NCBI GenBank assembly: GCA_001599815.1
Contig: BCIA01000007.1
Coordinates: 372,001-436,000 of the forward strand
DNA: 64,000 nt
Origin: Furcasterigmium furcatum
Taxonomy: Eukaryota; Ascomycota; Sordariomycetes; Glomerellales; Plectosphaerellaceae
Direction: 5' to 3'
Part shown: positions 23,068 through 33,387 of the stretch, piece by piece
How the letters are laid out: each line of letters opens with the position of its first letter
How positions within the stretch are numbered: position 1 is the first letter of the stretch
Position numbers and translations under genes: made by a program
Notes under the pieces: generated by a model
What the model saw: the letters and a program-made list of their open reading frames with translations, nothing else
Told to the model about the DNA's origin: nothing
Databases searched by the model: none

Positions 23068-24141
23068 CTATTCACCAATAAGTCTGAGGATGTTGGCGAG
23101 GCCCTGTGCATCGCCGGCAAGCGTCTCAGAACACTCCTTGTCCACCCAACCCTTCGTGTATCCCCCACCAAAGTCGATAACCCATGCGTAATCATGGTCA
23201 TCGATCAACACATTGTCTGACTTGACGTCGCCCCAGATAATGCCGGCGCTGTGTAAGAGGTCGACCGTTGAGCATATCTGGCTCTTCCATTTGCGGCGCG
23301 AGTCGGCAGTTGAGTCTACCCTTAGAGCACACGTCAACGTCGTCCCGCCACAGTCGATGTAAGTCAGGAGAAGCCCAAAAACCTTTCCATCATCGTCTCG
23401 CACGACTCCGTGAAGGCGTGAAACGCATATCTCCGGGCCAGGTAGCATTTCACTGATCTGTATGTAGATACTGAGCTCACGTCTTGTGGAGCGAGCATCA
23501 CCAGGTCCGAGAAACTTGAGGAAGAATGGAGTGGTGCTTCCTCGAGGGATGACCTTCCTGGGTCGCCTGGAGAGCGGCTTATTCGGATAGTTGTCGCAAA
23601 TTTCAAGATCTGAGGGTCGATAACAGGGCCATGAGGAATACAAGTCGCCAGGAAGGCGAATACCAAATCCGATGTAGTTCCTGTCGCTCTGGGTCGTCTC
23701 GCATCGAGTTGGTGAGAGCTGCCCTGCCTCGGCGCCCACCACGTACGTCAAGGTCTCGGCGGATAGAAAATCATCAAGGGCCTTTTTGGCAACGAGACTC
23801 GGAGCGCTTTGAGAAAGGGTTCGTAGCATGGGTAGGAATGGTTCCATGACCCAATTCTCGAAGTCCTCGAGTGTGTGACCATCCAGGTCGCCACCCTCCT
23901 CTGCGACCTGGAGGAAGAAGAGGTATCGTTCTTTCAGGCGAGGGGCCTCGGAAAACCGATCCTCAAAGAGACGAATAATAAATCGCTTGCCACTGGAAAT
24001 AATGATGAACTCCGAGTCTGTGTTCCGATTGCTGAAGGTGAATTCGATCATCTCGAAAAGAGGCGCCTCGCAGTTTGGTTCCTCAGTCGCGGAGTCGTCG
24101 CCTGGGCTTACGTCCCCGTTCGCAAGAGGTTGCTCTGCCAT
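23068..24141 (-). CDS. protein kinase-like protein
   Basis: A single-exon frame; the ATG at 24141 gives 357 aa (an upstream in-frame ATG at 24297 would add 52 basic, low-complexity residues). The C-terminal third has a kinase catalytic loop, IIWGDVKSDNVLID, where the usual His-Arg before the catalytic Asp is replaced by Trp-Gly, but Asp, Lys and Asn are kept, followed by VIDFGGGYTKGW (DFG). The glycine loop and the ATP-binding lysine are not evident. This resembles the large group of divergent fungal kinase-like proteins. Activity is uncertain. Confidence 0.72.
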   Translation of the reverse strand: MAEQPLANGDVSPGDDSATEEPNCEAPLFEMIEFTFSNRNTDSEFIIISSGKRFIIRLFEDRFSEAPRLKERYLFFLQVAEEGGDLDGHTLEDFENWVMEPFLPMLRTLSQSAPSLVAKKALDDFLSAETLTYVVGAEAGQLSPTRCETTQSDRNYIGFGIRLPGDLYSSWPCYRPSDLEICDNYPNKPLSRRPRKVIPRGSTTPFFLKFLGPGDARSTRRELSIYIQISEMLPGPEICVSRLHGVVRDDDGKVFGLLLTYIDCGGTTLTCALRVDSTADSRRKWKSQICSTVDLLHSAGIIWGDVKSDNVLIDDHDYAWVIDFGGGYTKGWVDKECSETLAGDAQGLANILRLIGE

Positions 24142-25127
24142 GAGGTCGGGAAGCGGCAGGCACACAGAGTGGAGGCAGGGCGGAGGAAGAGAATCTTTGC
24201 TGAAGCGACAGACTGATGGGAGGTGAAGTCGATATGAGTGACGAGGGGTTGGAGGACAGGGATGGCGACGACGGTTCCAAACGGTCAAAACGGCCAAAAT
24301 GGCGGGCCCCGTTTCTCAGCGACGGTTTCTGGTGGCGTTTCCGTTTTGTTCATTGAGGTGGCTGGGCTTGAGCTGGGCGGGCTGGAGCCTGGGCAAAGGG
24401 CACTCTACAATTGGGCAGAGCGCTAGCTGTCTGGGACCCCTGTCATGGCAAACACCAAGACGCACCTGCTGTTCTCCAGCTTTCAATAATGGCTGCTAGA
24501 TGGTACTTTGAGACGGGATTCAAGATGCACCCAGATTGCTTTCATGGGAATTTTTACGCTTCTTGCGGGCAGTAAATGATAAAACACACTTTTAAAGTAT
24601 GTTGGAAGGATCTAATATGTGAGAAAAGACCCGGCCGCCTGCTTTATTTTGACCTACTGGGCATCCAGTCAGGTCCTTCTATATCACCCCTGAACACATT
24701 CCGAGGACGTTTGGAGGTTCAGTCGACCAGCAAAGCCCGACCACCCTCGAAAGCTCCTCGTCGTCCTCCCCAGGCTTTCTCTTCTTCTCCTTCATCTCGC
24801 TACCTTGCATCGGCGTTATTGTTCCAGCGACGGCCGCTTGCATTTTTATACCCATTGATGGTGCATCCAAGGCCAGTGTAATCGCAGCACTTACACGAGG
24901 CTTCACCTCAGGCCTTCGTCCTTTCAGGCCACAGCCAACATCTGCGGGTGCTTGCCTCTTCACGGCCGCTCTTTCCACCTCAGGTCTTCACCACTCCTGC
25001 ACCTTTCCTTCCTTCGCCTTTCTCTTTCGTCTTTCTTTCATTGCCTTAGTTGATATCCTCCCCGTCCTTCCCCATTGGATCCTGTACACCCTGTCTTCTC
25101 TCTCCTCTCCTCTCTCCCCTCATCACC
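24142..25127. other. divergent promoter region with pyrimidine-rich leader
   Basis: Shared upstream region of the kinase-like gene (minus) and the dynamin-family gene (plus). The last about 120 bases before the ATG at 25128 are strongly CT-rich, typical of fungal 5' leaders. No gene seen. Confidence 0.5.
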
Positions 25128-28120
25128 ATGGCTGCCACCGCCACCATAAAGCAGGAATGGGCCTCATCCTCTTCGTCCTCCGCTGCTAACGGCCACGCCT
25201 CTCGCCACCCACCTTACAACCCCCATCGCGCCCGTTCTCGAACTGGCACGTACGTCGGCCCCGAGAGCACCATCGACGTCCCCCCCTCTGCCAACTGGCA
25301 GCCGCCCTCCTTGAATGAGTCGTTCATGAGGTCCGAAGCGCGTAAGACTTCATCTCTCATCTCCCCCACAGCGCTAGAGTCCCCCGGCTAACACCTCTCA
25401 GCTCCCCCCACAGTGGCGACTCGACCCCCAGTTGCCCCAGCGCCGACCGTCAGAACTGCAGATGAGAGTGAGCCTGTCCTCATGGAAATGAGGAGTCGTG
25501 TCATGGCTGCCCCCGAGATCCCCAACGCCAGCCAAGGCGACTCCTTCTTCGATGGCTCGTTCCGCGACATTGGAGCCAAGCTCAAGGCTTGCAACGACAC
25601 GCTCGGCGAGCTGCAGCAACTCGGAGTCAACCATATCGTCTCTCTCCCGAGCCTTGTACTTGTCGGTGACCAGTCTGCTGGCAAGTCCAGCTTGATGTCC
25701 GGATTGGCCGGCCTGAATCTTCCACGCAGCGAGGGCGTGTGCACAAGGTGCCCGATTCACATCCGGGTCTCCCGCCACGACGAGTGGTCCTGCCGCGTGT
25801 CTCTGCAGCTCGATTACTCCTACGAGCGACCTGAGGGCCGTCACATCACCAGACAAGATGTCACCGCGGAGAATCCCTTCCCTCCCTGGGTCCCACAAAC
25901 TCGCGAAGTCAAGGAGTTCAAGACTATCTACGACAGCAACAAGGACGACATTGAAAATGTCCTCCGCTGGGCGCAGGTGGCCATACTGAATCACGGCCGA
26001 AACAGCGATGCGTTCATCCCCGGCACCGGCGCCATCCCTCGCGGACAAGCTCTTGCTGACGTCGCGGAGCTCACTGATGCAAAGTTCAGCCCCAACATCG
26101 TCGCGCTCGAGATCAAGGGCCCTGATCTTCCGGATCTCTCTTTCTACGACTTGCCCGGCATCTTCCGAAACTCGGCCCAAGAGGAAGACGAGTATCTCGT
26201 TCAGGTGGTCGAAAACCTGGCCCGCAAGCACATCTCCCGCGAGGATGCTCTCATCATCTGGGCTGTGCCCATGAATGCAGATCCGGAGACCTCCTCCACC
26301 TTGTCTATCATCCGAGAGATGGGAGCGAAGGATCGCACCATTGGCGTGATGACCAAAGCTGATCTCTTGCCTGGCGAAGGCAGCCATACCCAGTGGCTGT
26401 CCATGCTGCGTGGAGAGCGCCATGCCATAGGACACGAGTACTTCATCACATCTCGACCCACGGACCAGGCGCTTGAAGACCAACTACGGTGGGAAGAGGC
26501 CTTGTTCAGCGACCACGGTCACGAGAAGTGGCCGGCCGAATTCGTCGAGTTCCGCAACCGCTGCGGCGTCGAACGTCTCAAGGCGGCATTGTCAGAGAAG
26601 CTCGGGAAGGCTTTTGCCACCAAGTGAGTGTACTCCTCATTCAAAACATCTGCGACAATCATGCTCACATCATCAATAGTCTGCCCAAGATCAAGCAGAA
26701 GGTGCAGCTCAGCTTGAAGGACGTCCACAAAAGGCTCAGCACCTTGCCCGAACTCCCCCCGAATGTCGAGTACGAGGTCCGTCGAAGCCTTATGGAGTTC
26801 GGCGCGATGGTCAGGAACAAGCTCCGCGGTAATGAGTTCTCCGCAGAGTATGGCAAGCTGGCAGATGCATTCCGTGAGTGCTTGCTTTTCACCAAGCCCA
26901 AGTTCACCCTGAAGGATGCCAGCGACAAACCGATCATCGAGATTTCGGACGATGACAACGAATCGACCGTCTCGACGCCTAGCAACCGCAAGAGGGGAGC
27001 GCCCATGAACGCAGGTCAACCATCTGCCTCGAAGAGAATGCGCCCTGGCCCCGTCAACGGAACACCCATCCAGTATGGCGTCAAGGCGGAGGATCTGGTC
27101 AACGGCAACGGCCCTCAGACGGCCCCCCAGACGCCACGCAAACCCCAGGGCCTCGCACCGCCGTTTGACAGGTACAGCACGATCGGTACTCGGTTCCGCA
27201 CCATTCGCCAGATTCAGAACGACATCAAGTCCAAAATGAAGCCCGGCATGCCGAACATCGTCCCCCAAGAGGTGTACGAAGATCTCTGCAAGCAGGCAGT
27301 GAGGCACTGGGACCAACCCATGGTCACGTTCCTGCAGACCACGATGGAACTGGTCCAGAGGATTGTCAACTCTTCGCTTGACGAGTCCTTCCGCAAGATG
27401 AAGCGTCGTCTCATCTTCAAGAGCGCCAAGACGCACATGAAGGACTTCCTGGACGAGTACCGCGACATGTCCTTCCAGTTCATGAAGGATATCTACGACA
27501 TGGAGACCGAGCAGCTGTTCACCATCAATACGGATGCTTTCAAGGCCTACGAAGAGGAGGAGGGCCGCACCTTGACTCGCTACCGGCATGTCATGCGTTG
27601 GCGGGCCTTCTCGGGAGACGGCATTGAACCCCAGCCCTTCAAGGAATGGGCGCGGATGACGCTGGAACAGAGAGCGTCAGAAGAGAAGCAACACGCGGCC
27701 GAATTGGCCAGGCTCGGTCCCGACCCGTTTGACAAGGAACTCAAGGTCGCCGCCTATGTCCGAGGCTACTACCGCCTCGCAGCCCTCCGTTTCGCCGACA
27801 TCATCACCCTCTCTATCACGTCGAGAATGTTTCCCAAGATCATCGCTAGGCTCGATTTGTACCTCGAGACGCAGCTCGGACTCATGGGCGAGGGTGCCTT
27901 CACCGCCTGCCAGGGCCTGATGGACGAAGATGCGAAGACGGCACAGCGCCGCGAAGAATGCAAGGTCATGGCGGAGAAGCTCAGAAAGGCCGAGGCTTCG
28001 ATTCGGGAGCTCGAGTTGGAGGCTGGAGATGTCGATGCTGCTGCTGTCGCTGCTGACGGGGCTCGGTATGGCTCGGCTGTGCCCGAAACCATCGCTGATA
28101 GTGTCATGGATGAGGTTTGA
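25128..28120 (+). CDS. dynamin-family GTPase
   Basis: Exons 25128-25341, 25414-26623 and 26680-28120 give 954 aa. The GTPase domain (about 125-430) has G1 GDQSAGKSS, G3 in YDLPGIF and G4 TKAD, with the dynamin-specific LPRSEGVCTRCPI. The remainder is the long helical stalk and ends in a coiled-coil-like stretch (REECKVMAEKLRKAEASIRE), close to the vacuolar-sorting/Mx-like fungal dynamins. A polar insert near residues 555-600 carries KPIIEISDDDNES, a SUMO-interaction-like motif, and two basic clusters (NRKRG ... SKRMRPG) that could be a bipartite nuclear signal. Intron 1 has two in-frame acceptors 12 nt apart (25401 and 25413); the distal one is preferred because the branch-like CTAAC is too close to the first. 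Confidence 0.9.
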
Positions 28121-28467
28121 GAGCACACTGGATTGGAGGCTTGATGAGATGAGCGGATGTCTGACGAGAATGTACGGAGTCGGAGCGGCGGGATGAACTG
28201 TCTGAATTAGCATGTGTGGCTGGATAACCTCTGGCATTTCAGGACTGGCCTCGCGACATGACGCTGCTGTCCACGGATCATGTTCATAGCTGAATTGAGG
28301 ACACTTTATCATTATAGGTCCAGGCCTTGTGACAGTTGGTTTTTATCATACTCTCTTGTTATTCGTGCTGACTGAGGCCTCCAGGCGTGCCTAGGGCATA
28401 CTGGGGTCTCCTGCATCTGTTCCGAGCCATCCCCTTGCCTGCCCCGAAGGTCACCGCCACATGCTCC
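28121..28467. other. convergent intergenic spacer
   Basis: 3' regions of the dynamin and carboxypeptidase genes; nothing recognised. Confidence 0.45.
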
Positions 28468-29853
28468 TCAGAGCGTACCCGCGCTGATCAGAAACTGGAC
28501 GAGGCCAGAAGACACGACGGCCAGGTCCGTGTTGTACTGCGCGACGGTGGGATAGAACGCGCACTCCTCCTCGCTGTACTCGGTCGGCTGGACGCCGAAC
28601 TCGAGCCCGATGGCGAGCACCTTGTTCTTCTTCCTGTCGACGAAGTGCCGCTGGTAGGTGTAGTCGATGGCCGACCCGCCGGCGTTGGCGCCGAGCAGCT
28701 GCGTGAGCTGGCCAGCCGGGTAGCGACCGCCGTCGAACCAGCCGCCGAGGTCGCGGACGCCGGCCTCCTGCATGCGGTCGGACATGCGCGACGCGGCCCT
28801 AGCGAGGAGGCCGAGGTCCTTCTCGTCCATGAACTCCTTGTAGACGACGCCGTCGGCGGGGCGGTCGGGGTAGACGCCGCGGACGTCGTTGTAGGCCGGG
28901 TTGCGCCAGTTCATGTTCTTGTCGAGGGTCTGGACGGTGTCCATGGCGCTGCCGTAGAGGACCATGCCGGCGATGGAGTGGACGTCGGCGAACCAGGAGA
29001 CGTCGGAGAAGGTGTCGAGGGCCCAGCGGACGTTCCTGGTCTCGGGCTCCGAGAAGGGCGCGGTGCCGGGGAAGAGGAGGTTGTCGGGCTGCACGCACGG
29101 CTCGCAGTAGAACTCGGGGGCGAAGAACTCCTCCTCGTCCCAGGCGACGTCGTAGTTGCGGTTGACGTCGACGCCGACGGAGTCCTCGTTGCCGGGGGTG
29201 GCGCTCGCGGTGTTGCGGTTCTTGCGCCAGCACGAGTCGGTCGTCTGGTCCCAGTGGGATCCGTCGGGGTTGAGCTGGGGGATGAGGACGAAGCCGACGT
29301 CGAGGGCCGTCTTGACCTCCTTGGCCGTGAACTCGACGCCGCCGTACGTGAGGCCCCGTTTCTCCTTGGCGGCCCAGAGGAGGTCGGCGGCGAAGTAGAT
29401 GGGGTGGTCGGTGCTGCCGCGCTCTCGGGGGTGGGAGCCGCCCTGGATGAGGGCGCTGTAGCCCTTGTTGTTCCTCGGGTTGGATTTCTTCCCGCCGACC
29501 TTGAGGCCGTAGACGGTGCGGTTCTCGAAGGTCTTGAACGGGGCCTCGAAGAGGTGGACGTCCTTGAACTCCCTGGCGAGGCCCTTGAGGGCGGAATGGA
29601 CCTCCTGGGAGTTGAGGTAGGTGTTGAAGTCCGGCGTTGAGATGGTGGACAAGCCCTTGGGTACGATGTCGCCTCCATTGAAGCGGTCGCCTTGTCCGAG
29701 GGGGATCTTGCCGGCGTTGAGGTCGACCTGGCGGGCAATGAGGTCCGTGGCGTTGGCACGACGCCCGCCGCCTCCTCTCCCCTCGAACGGGGTGAGGCAG
29801 GCTAAGACGGTACTCGAGGCCCCGATGACGGCGACAAGGGAAGATGTCTTCAT
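28468..29853 (-). CDS. secreted M14 zinc carboxypeptidase
   Basis: Single exon; the ATG at 29853 gives 461 aa starting with a signal peptide (MKTSSLVAVIGASSTVLACL). M14 landmarks are all present in order: zinc ligands His and Glu in GGSHPRERGS, substrate-binding NPDGSHW and the Arg-rich SCWRKNRN, VDVNRNYDVAW, the third zinc ligand in WFADVHSIAGMVLYG, and the catalytic Glu in AIGLEFGVQP. Residues about 20-110 look like a propeptide. The enzyme should remove C-terminal amino acids from extracellular peptides. The longer frame to 30075 runs through the 5' leader and TATA region and is not used. A long plus-strand frame over this gene is an artefact of GC-rich codons. Confidence 0.9.
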   Translation of the reverse strand: MKTSSLVAVIGASSTVLACLTPFEGRGGGGRRANATDLIARQVDLNAGKIPLGQGDRFNGGDIVPKGLSTISTPDFNTYLNSQEVHSALKGLAREFKDVHLFEAPFKTFENRTVYGLKVGGKKSNPRNNKGYSALIQGGSHPRERGSTDHPIYFAADLLWAAKEKRGLTYGGVEFTAKEVKTALDVGFVLIPQLNPDGSHWDQTTDSCWRKNRNTASATPGNEDSVGVDVNRNYDVAWDEEEFFAPEFYCEPCVQPDNLLFPGTAPFSEPETRNVRWALDTFSDVSWFADVHSIAGMVLYGSAMDTVQTLDKNMNWRNPAYNDVRGVYPDRPADGVVYKEFMDEKDLGLLARAASRMSDRMQEAGVRDLGGWFDGGRYPAGQLTQLLGANAGGSAIDYTYQRHFVDRKKNKVLAIGLEFGVQPTEYSEEECAFYPTVAQYNTDLAVVSSGLVQFLISAGTL

Positions 29854-31290
29854 GTTGGCGGTGGGAGAGTCGCGAGGCTTGGAGCAGAAAGAAGAAGAAG
29901 AGAGAGGGTTGTGTAGGAGATCAGGGGCTTCAAGATGCTGTCTTGAGGCTGCGCTGCGCTGCTGCTTCTCAGCCTCGACAACAGCTTGCCGATCCCCCTG
30001 ATTTATATCCTTCAGGGTCCCCTTGCGAGTGCCGATGTCGCCGCTCGACGAGCAACACTTGGCGGAGGAAGCCACATCCGCTCAAGCCTCAGCTGGGGAG
30101 CTCCCGCATCCAACGCAAGGGATGCCCCGGCAACGAGCGAAGATGCTGCTCCTGACGTAGGCCCAACGACCGGCGCACCGGGCCAAGACGCACCACGGCC
30201 GGAATCCCGAGATGGGAATATTGTTCCTTATTGTAAGATGGCACCCGTGCTCTCTTCTGTAGCGGGCGGGACCAGCACGCGGCCATAAGCTCTTCTCCCT
30301 TGCGTGGGAGCTCGCACCCACGTTGATGTCTCAGTTGGCATTGTTCTCCCGGGAACAATAGCAACGGGTTCCCACATCTAGGTTTCGGTCAGATCCGTAG
30401 AACGGACGGCGTGACGGGAAGACGTTCTAGAAAGATGGTTAAGGATGGTCATCTGAAAGGGCCGCTGAGTGTGGCGGCCTTGGCGATCCCATTGCAACGG
30501 CTCGTCCGTCAGGGGCGGCGCCTCATTGGAGCCACGGGTGAGATGCGATGGCTGCCAACCTCGCTCTATTGCGTCGCGCATTGCTTCGAGATGCATGTCT
30601 CAACACCGCAGACTCAGCCGTGTCTCTTCTGCGTCCAGTTCCGGTGGTCATGTGGCCCGCCGAGGCGAGAGCTGACGGCGGCGGGCTCTGGAAGCAGACC
30701 GAGAAGCTGCTTGGCTGCGTGGGTATGACTCGCTCTTGAAGACGGGCACTGAGACAGCAACATGACGAGTCAGATTCGTGTTCAAGATCAGGCTCCCAGG
30801 AAGGTCACAGAAAATTGACCGCCCTCGGGACGCCACGTCGACCAAGAGGCATCAAATCGAGCTTGAGAAAATCAAGATGGCCTCTCTCTTGACTTCATAA
30901 AATCGAGAGACCCTCTGTCTCGATTAGAGATTATTCAACGGCAACATCGGACGGCATCATAGGTGGGCCGGCCATGTTTCTGCGACCCTCATGACTCCGT
31001 AGCTCGGCAGGCTCTCGGCATGAACGAGAGCGAGCTGCACCAATGTCTTCATCCAAAGGCTGCATGTGCCGCCTACTCGATCAAACATGGTGAAGTAAGG
31101 GAATGCCTGCTTACGATTGTTCAGTCGAGAGGCATTGTCTGGAACGCTGAGGCCTCTCCACGATATGTACCTGTGCGTGCATATTCGGCGAGTTTCCAGC
31201 ATTTGCCATTGGATATGGCACAGAGGATGGGAAATACACCGGCGGTCTTTGAGTGTGAGAAGAGTCGCTGTGTTCGTATGGCTAATACGT
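29854..31290. other. 1.4-kb intergenic region
   Basis: Promoter of the carboxypeptidase gene on the left; the rest holds only short frames without motifs. Confidence 0.5.
30002..30007 (-). promoter_or_regulatory. TATA box of the carboxypeptidase gene
   Basis: Minus-strand GGATATAAATC, about 150 bp upstream of the ATG at 29853, supporting that start over the longer frame. Confidence 0.5.
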
Positions 31291-33046
31291 CTAGACCGTG
31301 ATATCAGCCAGCTGTAGCAGCACATCCTGGATAAACCCCATGCCCACGTCGAAACCAAACAGATCCGACTGCTTTGGCGCCTTGGCTTCAGCCTCGGCCT
31401 CGGCCTCTGTGCCGTCGAGGCAAGTCAAGCACGCCATGACGACCTTGGAGTATCTGCTGCCTGCATATCGTGGCACCTGCGTCGCGGCCAGGTGCTCGAA
31501 GTAGTCCTTGAGATGGAGGGAAGTGCCCCAGGGTTCCTTGAGATGGTTCGACTCGTCCCAGGAGGAGCCCCGTCCCGTGGCTTCCAGCCACGACATGTAC
31601 TGGCCCCTCAGCCTGGCACCCGGGCACGCCACGCCCTGGGCGTTGTAGTCAACCAACGACTCGCCCAGACCCAGCTCAAGCAGACACACGCCGAGGCTGT
31701 AGACATCGTGGTGCATGCGGTATCGCTCGGCCGGGAACTCGCCCTGCCGCGTCGGGTGACGGTACAGGTTGTAATCCCACTCGATGTCACCCCGGAGGTT
31801 GGTCGCGCCGTCTGCCGATCTGAACCCATCAAAGCCCAGGAGGAAAGCAGCGGTAGCGTCAGCACGCGGCGAGCCTCCATCGTCTTCCGCGAGCGGCTGC
31901 AGGAGCACCGACTCGGGCCGCACGTTCTTGTGGACAAACTTGAACGTGTGCACGGATGAGACTGAGCGCGCCAGGGAGCAAGCGATAGACATCCTGCGGC
32001 TCAGGGACGCAGCGGTGCCGCCTCCCACGTCCCGCTCGGACTGGAGCAGCATGAGGAACTGTCGCAGAGACTGGCCGTCTCCCAAACCCTCGGGTGGGAT
32101 GAATACCATGGTAAAGGCTGGGTGGCGCCCCGCTGCAGGGTCGCCAGGAACCTTGATCACGCCTTTGCAGCTCAGGAGCCCGAAGGCCAGCGGATCGGCG
32201 GCCGTCAGCCTCGTCGCCATGACGCGCGTGTCTCTGGTGAGGGTGTCGAGGTCGGTGCCGGGCCGGCAGATGATCGACTCGACGATGTAGACCTTCTTGG
32301 AGTTGCCACGCGGCGTGGCTCTGAATGCGCTTGAGTAGGGAATAGCCCGCTTGTCAAGCTGTATGTTCGGTAGGTAGACTGAGGGGCGCGGCGCATCCGC
32401 CGACGGGCTCAGGACACACCGCAGGCCCTCCGCGATCTGAAGAGGTGTCTGTGTTGGCCTCGTGAGTGTCGCCTCTTCTCGACCGCTGAGGGGCGTCGCC
32501 GCTACCGTCGCCTCTTCCGCCTTAACGCTGTTGCTGAGCTCGGCATCAACGACGGGGCCGGCCACGCGAATCACCAGGAACCAAGAAGGGTCAAACCGCC
32601 GCTGCCACGCCTCGACATTGTCGATAGCCTCGTCGATGGCAGACTTGACCAGTACATACTTGGACTTCTTCACGGACCGCGTAAACCCCAGGAAGCCCGG
32701 GCGCTTCTGCGACTCTTGCTCGAGGGCCTGGTTGATAGTTGCGATTGCGCTTGACAGACGTTGGGCGAGGATCCGGACGAGCTCATCTAGGATACGGCGA
32801 TAATCCTCTTCGAGCTTGATGCGCTCGATGAACTCGAGCTGCATGCGCGTGCGGTGCCAGGCGTGCTCGATAATGCTGATGCGGTCGGCCAGCTCCTCCT
32901 CGGCGGCCTTCCACGTCTGGCAGGACTTGATGAGCGCGTTACCGACACTGCCTCCGCGCCGATCAGCACATGCGATGCGCGCGGCGGGGGTTCACTGCTC
33001 ACCTCCAGCATAGCTCGATCCCGGTGACGGCCGTTCCGATTTCCAT
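31291..33046 (-). CDS. HeLo-like domain plus degenerate kinase domain
   Basis: Exons 33003-33046 and 31291-32947 give 566 aa. The short first exon reads MEIGTAVTGIELCW and splices in frame to SVGNALIKSCQTWKAAEEEL. Residues 1-230 are helical and resemble the HeLo-like N-terminal region seen in fungal incompatibility-type kinase and STAND proteins (MQLEFIERI, WQRRFDPSWFLVIRVAGP). The C-terminal half follows kinase architecture, but the catalytic loop is FKFVHKNVRPESVLL (Asn in place of the catalytic Asp), the DFG region reads LGFDGFR, and no glycine loop or ATP lysine is seen, so it is probably a pseudokinase. It is divergently paired with the kinase-phosphorylase gene across 341 bp. The HeLo assignment rests on pattern memory, not a profile search. 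Confidence 0.75.
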
Positions 33047-33387
33047 GTCTCCGACTCTTGTTGAGATCAGGCAAGAAGAGAGACAGAGACTGAAGAGGCT
33101 CGTCGGGAGAGATTTTCGTTCCGTGGGCCTTGACGGCGGCTTCTCTCCTCCATGATTGGCGCCATTGGTCAAGACATGCCGACGACCAGGTGTTGCAGGT
33201 TGAACGAGCCAACCGCCGGTCGAAGACACGCGCCGATGGCTTGGAACGGCGGCACACGGTGCATGATCAGGCTGTGGGGGTTCCGGCCACCCTCAGCTGC
33301 GTACTTCGACCCTTTCCAGACTGCAGAGGGCAGATTCTTCAGTTTCCCTCCCTCATTCACGACTGTGGTGTTCCAGGGTTGGTAGGA
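33047..33387. promoter_or_regulatory. shared bidirectional promoter region
   Basis: The only spacer between two divergent signalling genes (ATGs at 33046 minus and 33388 plus). No TATA box is obvious; co-regulation is inferred from the layout. Confidence 0.45.

Noticed and set aside
25398..27589. Two long minus-strand frames across the dynamin gene
   Set aside because: Antisense to conserved GTPase and stalk sequence, with no motif of their own.
28387..29640. Plus-strand 417-aa open frame opposite the carboxypeptidase
   Set aside because: Antisense shadow; all M14 catalytic motifs are on the minus strand.
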